This document shows, one piece after another, positions 56,154-64,000 of a stretch of DNA of 64,000 bases. Both the position numbers and the translations under genes were made by a program. The notes beneath the pieces are model-generated. The model did not search any database, was not told the DNA's origin, and saw only the letters and a list, made by a program, of their open reading frames with translations. Numbering within the stretch: position 1 is the first letter of the stretch; the number at the start of each line of letters is the position of its first letter. The stretch comes from Bacteroidales bacterium (GTDB lineage: Bacteria > Bacteroidota > Bacteroidia > Bacteroidales > Bacteroidaceae): the NCBI GenBank assembly GCA_018064685.1, contig JAGHUS010000042.1:1-64000 (forward strand), read 5' to 3'.

Positions 56154-57077
56154 ATGGCAAAAGTATTGATTGCAACAGAGAAGCCCTTCAGCAAGGTTGC
56201 TGTAGACGGCATTCGCGAAGTGACAGATAAGGCAGGCTATGAGTTGGTACTGCTCGAGAAATATACTGAGAAGAGCCAGTTGCTCGAGGCTGTGGCAGAT
56301 GTTGACGCACTCATCATCCGTTCGGACAAAGTTGACGCAGAGGTGCTCGACGCAGCCAAGAACCTGAAGATTGTGGTTCGTGCAGGTGCTGGATACGACA
56401 ACATCGACCTGGCAGCTGCCACCGCTCACAACGTAGTGGCTATGAACACTCCCGGTCAGAACGCTAACAGCGTAGCCGAGCTCGTATTCGGTCTGCTCGT
56501 CTTCGGCGTACGTAACTTCTTCAACGGCACCAGCGGTACCGAGCTGATGGGTAAGAAGTTGGGTATCTTGGCCTTCGGCAACGTAGGTCGCAACGTGGCT
56601 CGTGTTGCCAAGGGCTTCGGCATGGACGTATACGCCTACGACGCTTTCTGCCCCGCAGAGGCTATCGAGGCTGCTGGTGTTCACGCAGTGGCTAACCAGG
56701 ATGCACTCTTCGAGCAGTGTGACATCGTATCACTGCACATCCCCGCTACTCCCGAAACCAAGCAAAGCATCAACGCGGCCCTCGTCGGTAAGATGAAGAA
56801 GGGTGGTATCGTTGTCAACACCGCTCGCAAGGAGGTTATCAACGAGCCCGAGCTCCTCGCTCTCATGCAGGAGCGCACCGATCTTAAGTATCTGGCCGAC
56901 ATCAAACCCGATATGGATGCCGAGTTTGCAGCACAGTGCGCTGGTCGCTACTTCGCCACTCCCAAGAAGATGGGTGCACAGACAGCCGAGGCTAACGTTA
57001 ACGCTGGCATCGCAGCCGCCAATCAGATCGTTGGCTTCATCGAGAACGGTATCACCAAGTTCCAGGTGAATAAGTAA
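56154..57077 (+). CDS. serA: D-3-phosphoglycerate dehydrogenase (short form, no ACT domain)
   Basis: VVRAGAGYDNIDLAAA, GKKLGILAFGNVGRNVARVAKG, VNTARKEVINE, 307 aa. Confidence 0.9.
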   Translation: MAKVLIATEKPFSKVAVDGIREVTDKAGYELVLLEKYTEKSQLLEAVADVDALIIRSDKVDAEVLDAAKNLKIVVRAGAGYDNIDLAAATAHNVVAMNTPGQNANSVAELVFGLLVFGVRNFFNGTSGTELMGKKLGILAFGNVGRNVARVAKGFGMDVYAYDAFCPAEAIEAAGVHAVANQDALFEQCDIVSLHIPATPETKQSINAALVGKMKKGGIVVNTARKEVINEPELLALMQERTDLKYLADIKPDMDAEFAAQCAGRYFATPKKMGAQTAEANVNAGIAAANQIVGFIENGITKFQVNK

Positions 57078-57098
57078 CATTATAGCTGTGTTTATACT

Positions 57099-58367
57099 AT
57101 GGCAATAATCAAACCTTTTAGGGGCATTCGTCCTCCCAAAGAGCTTGTAGAGCAGGTGGAGAGCCGCCCATACGATGTGCTTGACAGTGAAGAGGCACGC
57201 GCCGAGGCTGGCGACAATGAGAAGAGCCTCTACCACATCATCAAGCCTGAGATAAACTTCGAACCCGGAACAAGCGAATACGATCCCAAGGTGTATCAGG
57301 AGGCTGCTCGTCAGTTCCAGATGTTTCAGGACAACGGATGGCTTGTTCAGGACACCAAGGAGCAGTACTACATCTATGCACAGACTTCGCACCTACCTGC
57401 CAATGGCGGTAAGGAGAAGACACAGTACGGACTTGTTATCGGAGCCTATCAGGGCGACTACCAGACAGGCGTCATCAAGAAGCACGAGTTGACACGCCGT
57501 GACAAGGAGGAAGACCGTATGAAGCATGTACGCGTGAACAATGCCAACATCGAGCCCGTCTTCTTTGCCTATCCCGACAACGCTGTCCTCGACAAACTCA
57601 TCATGAAGTATGCTGCACAGCAGCCCGAGTATGACTTCATAGCTCCCATCGACGGTTTCCGCCATCAGCTGTGGATTGTCGACAACGACTCAGACATACA
57701 GCTCATCACCGATGAGTTTGCCAAGATGCCCGCACTCTATATTGCCGACGGACATCACCGCAGCGCAGCAGCTGCACTCGTAGGCTCTGAGAAGGCCAGC
57801 CAGAACCCCAACCACAAGGGCGACGAAGAGTATAACTTTTTCATGGCTGTGGCATTCCAGGCCAGCCAGCTCACCGTCCTCGACTACAATCGTGTGGTGA
57901 AAGATTTGAACGGTAACACCTCCGAGCAGTTCCTTGAGAAGCTCTCTAAGAACTTCATCGTAACACTCAAGGGTACAGACGAGTATCGTCCTCAGCATGC
58001 ACATGAGTTCAGCCTCTATCTCGACGGAAATTGGTATGCGCTCAACGCCAAGGAGGGCACCTTTAACCCAAACGATCCCATTGGCGTACTGGACGTAGAC
58101 ATCAGTTCTCGACTCATCCTTCAGGATATCCTCGAACTGGGCGACCTTCGCAGCAGTCAGCGCATCGACTTTGTTGGCGGTTTGCGTGGTCTGGGCGAAC
58201 TGAAGCGTCGTGTTGACAGCGGCGAGATGCGCGCAGCCCTTGCCCTCTACCCCGTCAGCATGCAGCAGATAATGGACATTGCCGACTCGGGCAACATCAT
58301 GCCTCCCAAGGCTACATGGTTCGAGCCCAAGCTTCGCAGTGGACTTATCATTCACAAGCTGGACTAA
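57099..58367 (+). CDS. DUF1015 family protein
   Basis: IKPFRGIRPPKELVEQVESRPYDVLD, YIADGHHRSAAAAL, FVGGLRGLGEL. Confidence 0.9.
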   Translation: MAIIKPFRGIRPPKELVEQVESRPYDVLDSEEARAEAGDNEKSLYHIIKPEINFEPGTSEYDPKVYQEAARQFQMFQDNGWLVQDTKEQYYIYAQTSHLPANGGKEKTQYGLVIGAYQGDYQTGVIKKHELTRRDKEEDRMKHVRVNNANIEPVFFAYPDNAVLDKLIMKYAAQQPEYDFIAPIDGFRHQLWIVDNDSDIQLITDEFAKMPALYIADGHHRSAAAALVGSEKASQNPNHKGDEEYNFFMAVAFQASQLTVLDYNRVVKDLNGNTSEQFLEKLSKNFIVTLKGTDEYRPQHAHEFSLYLDGNWYALNAKEGTFNPNDPIGVLDVDISSRLILQDILELGDLRSSQRIDFVGGLRGLGELKRRVDSGEMRAALALYPVSMQQIMDIADSGNIMPPKATWFEPKLRSGLIIHKLD

Positions 58368-58628
58368 AAAGAAGAAGAAGGACGAAAGAACCCAAGCATC
58401 TCATCTGCCATCGGAATCATCCCTGCGGGGATAGAGGGCAAATTAGAGAGGTACCTTTAAAACGGCTTTAATGCTGTTATGGGAAGTTCCTTCAAATCAG
58501 CTGTAATGCTGTAATGGTATAAAGCATTCTGTCCTCAAGGTTTTCGTATGTATAAGAGTTCTTCCTCTCAGGAAAATGACGAAAACAGATGTGGGGCAGA
58601 TGCAGACCAATCTCTATAATATGTATAT

Positions 58629-59255
58629 ATGACAGATTCTTATCTCAGTATCACTACCCCTACTACAGCCGAGTATTCTGAGAAGCGCAGTAAGTTCCTG
58701 GCCTTTGCCTTCCCCGTCAAGACGACGGAGGAGGTGAAGGCTTTGGTAACTCAGCACGAGAAGGAATACTACGATGCACGACATGTATGCTATGCCTATA
58801 TGCTTGGACATGAACGACTTGTATTCCGTGCCGTAGATAACGGGGAACCGAGTGGAACAGCTGGACGACCTATACTGGGACAAATAAACAGTGCTAACCT
58901 CACCGACATTCTCATTATTGTTGTGCGATATTTCGGTGGAGTGAAACTGGGTACATCTGGATTGACACAAGCCTACAAGATAGCCGCTGTGGCTGCCATC
59001 GAGAAGGCCGAAATACAGGAGTATACGGTTGACGACCGTGTGGACGTGAGCTTCGAATACACACTCATGAACAGCGTGATGCGTGTGGTAAAGGACGTCA
59101 ACCCCAACATCCTGGGTCAGTCTTACGACAACAACTGCATTTTACACCTATCCATCCGACGTTCGCTCGTGCCGCAACTCATCGAGAAACTGCAACTTGT
59201 GAGGGGCGTCGAGGCAAAAGTTCTGGACATCGACAAGAACAATGAAGAAGAATAA
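58629..59255 (+). CDS. YigZ/IMPACT family protein
   Basis: EKRSKFLAFAFPVKT, DNGEPSGTAGRPILGQI, VVRYFGGVKLGTSGLTQAYK. Confidence 0.92.
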   Translation: MTDSYLSITTPTTAEYSEKRSKFLAFAFPVKTTEEVKALVTQHEKEYYDARHVCYAYMLGHERLVFRAVDNGEPSGTAGRPILGQINSANLTDILIIVVRYFGGVKLGTSGLTQAYKIAAVAAIEKAEIQEYTVDDRVDVSFEYTLMNSVMRVVKDVNPNILGQSYDNNCILHLSIRRSLVPQLIEKLQLVRGVEAKVLDIDKNNEEE

Positions 59256-59850
59256 ACTAAGGCTGAAAGTGACGGCTGGAAGCATTGTGCTGGTCATGGC
59301 ACTGACATCGTGCACTAAGACCGATGACAAAGTGGTGGTCATTACCGACACGCCCACATCGCCCGACATGACCGATATCAACATTCACGGTAAGGTGAAC
59401 AGGGCTGCTATGAAGGGCATGAGAGATGCCAATGGGGCAGAGATTGGCGATTCGCTCGACAACGACTCTACCGACTTCTCGCTCGTGGACTGCTATCGTT
59501 GGGACGGCGAGATACATGGCAAGACTCTTGTGGTGAATGAAGCCGACGGCAGCGAGTATGAGATGAACATCCTCATCACGCTACTTCCATCCAGCACTAA
59601 TATTTACGAGGGTGGTCTCGTGCTCTACATCGACGAAGACAACTTCGTCGAGGCTGTGGTGCGTGGTGAGGCTGAAGGAAACCACATCACCATCTACTAT
59701 GTTCAGGATCGTGCTAACACCACCGGCGACCTCTTCACCGACGGCGACAAACTTTGTTTCTACGAGGTGCACAACGGCGAGTATTCTGCCAACTGGTACA
59801 AGGCCATGCATCGCTTTGTCAACGAATCGACCACCATCACTTTTAAATAA
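59242..59850 (+). CDS. Hypothetical lipoprotein
   Basis: Lipobox MALTSC; overlaps the upstream gene by 14 bp. Confidence 0.65.
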   Translation: MKKNKLRLKVTAGSIVLVMALTSCTKTDDKVVVITDTPTSPDMTDINIHGKVNRAAMKGMRDANGAEIGDSLDNDSTDFSLVDCYRWDGEIHGKTLVVNEADGSEYEMNILITLLPSSTNIYEGGLVLYIDEDNFVEAVVRGEAEGNHITIYYVQDRANTTGDLFTDGDKLCFYEVHNGEYSANWYKAMHRFVNESTTITFK

Positions 59851-59896
59851 TGAATCTTGGGTTCAGTCCACTTGATTCACATATTATTTTATACAC

Positions 59897-60925
59897 ATGA
59901 TCATCCTCATCCTTACCTACGTCATCACTACCCTCATACTCTTTGTCGTGCTCACCATTCTTTGGGCACTGACTCGTTTGATACAGCGGCTTTGCGGCAG
60001 CACACAGCGTGCGTGCTATAGGCGATTCGGGTGGACGGGTACTGCCATTGCGCTGCTCTGGGCTGCGCTGCTCATCTACGGCTATGGCTGGGGCCGATGG
60101 TGCTACGAGGTAAGCGAGGTGGAGTATGAAGACGGACGATTGCCTCGCTCGTTCGATGGCTATAGCATAGTGCATATCAGCGACTTCCACCTTGAGGGCT
60201 TTGAGGACAATCCCGCCTATATTGACACCATGGTACAGGCTATAAACCGTCTACAGCCCGACCTCATCTGCTTCACCGGTGACCTCGTGTCGTTCTCGCA
60301 CCATGGGGCTGAGCGTTTCAAGGAAAATCTATCACAAATGAAGGCTCGCGATGGGGTAGTAGCCATACTCGGAAACCACGACTACGCCGTGTATGAACGC
60401 AGTCTTGATTCGCTGCAACGCGAGGTAGACCGACAGCAACTTATCGACTTACAGCGCAATGAGTTAGGATGGAAACTACTGCTCAACGAAAACCTTACGC
60501 TGCACCACGGCACCGACAGCATTGCCATTCTGGGCTGCGAGAACCAGGCTTGCGGCATGCACCAACGCGTGCGCCGAGGCAGTCTGGCCACAACAATGCA
60601 AGGCACCGAGCATATGTTTCAGTTGCTCTTAGCTCACGACCCCTCGCAATGGGATGCTGAAGTGTTGAAATACAGTAAGATACCACTCACTTTGAGCGGA
60701 CATACACATGCCATGCAGTGCCGTCTATGGGGCTGGACACCCTGCCGCTGGTTTATGAATCGTAGCGACGGAACCTATGACGAAGGAACGCAACATCTTT
60801 ATGTGAATATCGGTCTGGGCGAACTGATGCCATTCCGCATCGGAGCCACACCCGAAATAACACATATCACCCTCAGAAGCAACGCAAAGAGCAGTACAAA
60901 TGGGGTGTTTAAAGTCAGAAATTGA
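59897..60925 (+). CDS. Metallophosphoesterase (membrane-anchored)
   Basis: VHISDFHLEG, FTGDLVSF, ILGNHDYAVY, LSGHTHAMQ. Confidence 0.9.
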   Translation: MIILILTYVITTLILFVVLTILWALTRLIQRLCGSTQRACYRRFGWTGTAIALLWAALLIYGYGWGRWCYEVSEVEYEDGRLPRSFDGYSIVHISDFHLEGFEDNPAYIDTMVQAINRLQPDLICFTGDLVSFSHHGAERFKENLSQMKARDGVVAILGNHDYAVYERSLDSLQREVDRQQLIDLQRNELGWKLLLNENLTLHHGTDSIAILGCENQACGMHQRVRRGSLATTMQGTEHMFQLLLAHDPSQWDAEVLKYSKIPLTLSGHTHAMQCRLWGWTPCRWFMNRSDGTYDEGTQHLYVNIGLGELMPFRIGATPEITHITLRSNAKSSTNGVFKVRN

Positions 60926-60953
60926 TTTTTTGTCAAATTTTATCGGTATTCTT

Positions 60954-60984
60954 TTTGTATTATTAGGAATTATTCGTAACTTTG
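60954..60984 (+). promoter_or_regulatory. Canonical Bacteroidetes promoter for HU
   Basis: TTTG-N19-TAACTTTG; ATG at 61029. Confidence 0.8.
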
Positions 60985-61028
60985 CATCGTATTAACAAAA
61001 AAATCAATAATTTAAGATTTAAGAAATT

Positions 61029-61307
61029 ATGACAAAAGCAGAATTGGCAAAAGCCGTTGCAGAAGATTGCGGCTTGAATCAGGCTGATACTCTTGCAGCC
61101 ATCGAGAGCGTAATGAAGATCATCAAAGATACCCTTTCTAAGAAAGAGAACGTTTACCTCCGTGGTTTTGGAACCTTCGACCTCAAGCATCGTGCAGAGA
61201 AGACTGCCCGCAACATCTCGAAGAACACCACTATCATCGTTCCCGCTCACGATCTTCCTCACTTCAAGCCCTGCAAGGAGTTCACCAACGCTTTGCTCGA
61301 GAAGTAA
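61029..61307 (+). CDS. HU family DNA-binding protein
   Basis: MTKAELAKAVAEDCGLNQADTLAAIESVMKII, VYLRGFGTFDLKHRAEKTARN, PAHDLPHFKPCKEF. Confidence 0.95.
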   Translation: MTKAELAKAVAEDCGLNQADTLAAIESVMKIIKDTLSKKENVYLRGFGTFDLKHRAEKTARNISKNTTIIVPAHDLPHFKPCKEFTNALLEK

Positions 61308-61340
61308 TCTGTCTTAGGACAAATGCTCGATAGCGAGCCT

Positions 61341-61382
61341 GAGAGAGCCAATCACATGCACATTGTGACTGGCTCTCTTTCA
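61341..61382 (+). terminator. Rho-independent terminator after HU
   Basis: GAGAGCCAATCACA ... TGTGACTGGCTCTC stem followed by TTTC. Confidence 0.75.
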
Positions 61383-61521
61383 TTCTGATTATACTATACT
61401 TATATTCGCAAAGTGGACCCCTTGAACCCTTTTGGCAAAAAAACGAGTTGTATAATGACACTTGCTGAATGTGATCCAAATCTGGTCGACTTTATCATTT
61501 TTGACGTTAGCATAAAGAAAT

Positions 61522-61637
61522 AAAGACGCTACGGCAGTTAACCGTCCAGCCTTGGTTGGACGGTTTATTCTCGCTGCGGTTTTCAAAAAAACTCCTAGCG
61601 TCTTTCAACCGTCCAACCAAGGCTGGACGGTTGACTG
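61522..61637. repeat. Inverted repeat of quasi-palindromic arms
   Basis: 61532-61565 and 61607-61637+ share AACCGTCCAACCAAGGCTGGACGGTT in inverse orientation (26 bp identical); an alternative AAAGACGCTA/TAGCGTCTTT stem overlaps it. Confidence 0.85.
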
Positions 61638-61676
61638 TTGCATGGTGATTCTGTCATTATGGCTACACCTGTCGTC

Positions 61677-61697
61677 GAAAAACGTAGCATGATTTGT
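61677..61697. repeat. Solo copy of the GAAAAACnnTAGCATGATTT unit
   Basis: GAAAAACGTAGCATGATTTGT matches the 3261 array unit. Confidence 0.5.
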
Positions 61698-61847
61698 GTA
61701 ATTTACGCCAAAATACCCTTTAAACTACAAGGTGTGCACTCATTTTTGCAATACTTTGCGTGACTTATAAAACCAGCAAAAGGCCGCGAAATACGTCATA
61801 TACCATTGACAGTGTGTTCGTTATGTACATTTTTATCAAACATGCAA

Positions 61848-61953
61848 AAAAACTCTCCGTCACCTTCGTCACTCTTCCGTCACCGCTTTCGTCACCGATA
61901 AGCACCTTATAAACAAAGAGTTACAAAAAGGTGACGGAGGTGACGGAGTTTTT
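61848..61953. repeat. Inverted CGTCAC/GTGACG repeat cluster
   Basis: AAAAACTCTCCGTCACCTTCGTCAC ... GTGACGGAGGTGACGGAGTTTTT; six copies of the hexamer in about 105 bp. Confidence 0.8.
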
Positions 61954-62165
61954 ATGAGTAATAAGATAATTATATTATATGGCCCATCACAGCATTGTCA
62001 TCCCGACGTAGTGCAAAACTCATTTCATTCGGAATGACAACGCAGGATGCCAAATTGTATATCGCTCCCTAGTTATAAGATGCCGGCATATGGGTTGTCG
62101 GTGCGTGAAGCATTGTTGAGGGCATACCTCTCCTGGCCAGCTAGCTCCCATATAAAGTCAACGTG

Positions 62166-63992
62166 CTATTTCTCTAGAAGGAACTTCATGAAAGCATTCA
62201 TCATTTGGCGACGGATGTTGGGTTCCTCCAGTTGTTCGATGGGGAAACCTAGCGTGATGGCATTGTAAGAAGCGCCCTTGTAGGCTATAGCTGCGGGTGA
62301 CGAGGTGGTGCCATAGGTGAGGATGGGATTTGCTGTCCCCTCAGCTTGCAAGATGCTGGTGCGGGGTGTGCTGAGGTGGCGTTCGTTGGGCACCATAGTT
62401 AGTGTTCCCTTCGTATTCATTCCTTTTACCGCCAGTATGGAGTCGGCACGTTGTTCGCCACTGGCATCCCAATGCAGTATGCTGCGTGTGAAGTTGCGGT
62501 TCTGACTGGTTGTGGCATTGTCATGCTGCTGTACGTCGATTCCCACATATGCTCCGCTCATCAGCACTGAGGTTCCGCTTTGCGTAGCTGTCTCGATGGT
62601 CTTCATTATTTCGCGAGTGTAAACGGGCTTTGCCTCTTGCGAGTAGCCGTCGCATCGCTGTGCACCTACGATGATATCGAGGATGCGGTATGGGTGACGT
62701 GCTACAAAGGATGGAGTGAGGGTACTGCGCGAGCATGACGAGATATGATAGGCACCACCCTCGGAAATGTCGCGGGCATGAAGGGTGGGGTAGTCGAATG
62801 TGTTGCCTTTCTGCAAGATACCAACCCATTCCTGCGAACTATATCCCAATCCATCGCTTTGCTCTGAGTCGTAGCCGTCCTTGTTGAAGTAACGTTGCGG
62901 ACCACAATATTCGGGTGTGCTATGGTATGGTACACCGGGGTCGGCCTTGACATTTAAGCCACGCTCGGTGGGTGTGTCGAAGGGCTGCGGTCCGGCAAGT
63001 CGAGTAAAGGTGTTAGCTATCAACACCATGGGTGCGGTATTTTCTCTGCTTATCATTCCGCACAACTCCTCGCTGGGCATGCTGGCACCGCCATCGTTCA
63101 GGGCTTCAACCTTGAAGCGGTACAGCTTGCCAGGCTCGGCTGTGACAAATGCCTGACATTCGTGAACGACTTCACCGTTATTCCATCCGCCATCGCCTTT
63201 GGCCGTATATAAAATATAAGAGGTGGGGGTGGCCGAAGGTTCGAGCTTGTCGAGAGTGGGCTGCCACGATAGTCGGAATCGATGATTCTCGGGTTCGGCC
63301 TCAACAGCCAGCGTGTTGACTGGCAGTGGCTGTACGCAATAGGGCGTGTCGCCATGCATCGTGGAGCAGAATTGCAGGATGGACTTGTAGATGGCTCTCG
63401 ACATATAGAACTTGAAGGTAGGGTCGTGAGCCAGTGCTATCTCGGAAAGATTCTGATGCGAGAACATCTCAAAGATAATGCCTGGAATGCGTGGCACTCG
63501 CGACTCGCCGTAGTTCTTGTCCATATTGGTGCGTATCTCCCAATTGCCGAGAAGATCGGAGAGATCCCTCTTGCAGTTTTTCAACATCAGTCCGCTGAGC
63601 AGTCCTGAAGCCTTTCTGCTCACTCCGCTAGGCAGCAGTCCATCTTCAAACTCTGACGTATAGATACCTAGTGAACCAACCATCGACATGTCTTTGCGAT
63701 AGCCAGCATCGCTGTGTAGAGCCAGCGAGAGTTCGATCGGCACGCACAGTCCCGAGTCGCCAGGCAGATAGACTGAGCCTCGTGCCATATAGTTGGTGGC
63801 AGCGGGCCGTGTCACGATGTCGTCGTTGTAGTCGTGCGTGCCCTTATAGGTGGAATATATGTCGTAGGGCAGACCGTACCACAGTGCACTGTAGCGTGCT
63901 GCTTCAAGATAACGTGGCAGTCCGCTTACACTTGGATGTCTGCCCAATGTGTCACATCGAGCCACATTTCCCATACCTCCACCAAAGCGCAC
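62166..63992 (-). CDS. Secreted cell-wall amidase/xanthan lyase-like protein with fibronectin III-like region; 5' end beyond window
   Basis: ALHSDAGY, GIYTSEF, IPGIIFEMFSHQN; FnIII-like segment FRLSWQP...YILYTAKGDGGWNNG; apparent GTG start lies 8 bp from the window edge. Confidence 0.6.
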   Translation of the reverse strand: MRFGGGMGNVARCDTLGRHPSVSGLPRYLEAARYSALWYGLPYDIYSTYKGTHDYNDDIVTRPAATNYMARGSVYLPGDSGLCVPIELSLALHSDAGYRKDMSMVGSLGIYTSEFEDGLLPSGVSRKASGLLSGLMLKNCKRDLSDLLGNWEIRTNMDKNYGESRVPRIPGIIFEMFSHQNLSEIALAHDPTFKFYMSRAIYKSILQFCSTMHGDTPYCVQPLPVNTLAVEAEPENHRFRLSWQPTLDKLEPSATPTSYILYTAKGDGGWNNGEVVHECQAFVTAEPGKLYRFKVEALNDGGASMPSEELCGMISRENTAPMVLIANTFTRLAGPQPFDTPTERGLNVKADPGVPYHSTPEYCGPQRYFNKDGYDSEQSDGLGYSSQEWVGILQKGNTFDYPTLHARDISEGGAYHISSCSRSTLTPSFVARHPYRILDIIVGAQRCDGYSQEAKPVYTREIMKTIETATQSGTSVLMSGAYVGIDVQQHDNATTSQNRNFTRSILHWDASGEQRADSILAVKGMNTKGTLTMVPNERHLSTPRTSILQAEGTANPILTYGTTSSPAAIAYKGASYNAITLGFPIEQLEEPNIRRQMMNAFMKFLLEK

Positions 63993-64000
63993 TGCATCTG

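Noticed and set aside
61996-62042. TTGTCATCCCGACG...ATTCGGAATGACAA hairpin as a novel element
   Set aside because: Resembles widespread GTCATTCCGA-type intergenic repeats; arms are imperfect and no other copy was seen here.

Overview
The window looks like a chromosomal segment of a Bacteroidales (Prevotella-like) genome. Evidence: TTTG-N19-TAnnTTTG promoters, Bacteroidetes HU-like proteins, and GH36/GH97/CE15-type secreted enzymes. Left to right it contains: (i) a leftward exopolysaccharide (EPS) locus at 0.1-12.8 kb (GT2 enzymes, acyltransferase, polymerase, Wzz-like protein, short TolC-like protein, phosphoglycosyl transferase with an N-terminal pseudo-receiver, stand-alone receiver) followed by manC; (ii) a Dna2-like nuclease-helicase, a MATE transporter and tRNA-Pro(TGG); (iii) a repeat-rich accessory module at about 22.7-28.3 kb with a divergent HU-like gene, an 850-bp intergenic region in which an AT-rich tract is bracketed by inverted GCAACAnC iterons, an orphan 338-aa protein, and a BT4734-like primase/DUF3987 P-loop protein; (iv) a CE15-like esterase with an altered nucleophile-elbow motif, an orphan glycyl-radical activase, and GH36 and GH97 glycosidases; (v) Dcp-like M3 peptidase, GH3, hydroxyacid dehydrogenase and fhs; (vi) a complete leftward trp operon, trpB-E-G-D-C-F-A; (vii) NhaD-like antiporter, DEAD helicase, serC-serA-DUF1015, YigZ, a phosphoesterase and HU; (viii) a 0.8-kb structured intergenic region and an edge-truncated amidase/lyase-like gene. 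The most unusual signals are the 22.7-28.3 kb module, several exact-period intergenic arrays (22, 31 and 32 bp), and nested inverted repeats at 14.2 and 61.5 kb. No CRISPR array, rRNA, transposase or integrase was found. Family calls rest on reading motifs in the supplied translations; no database search was run.
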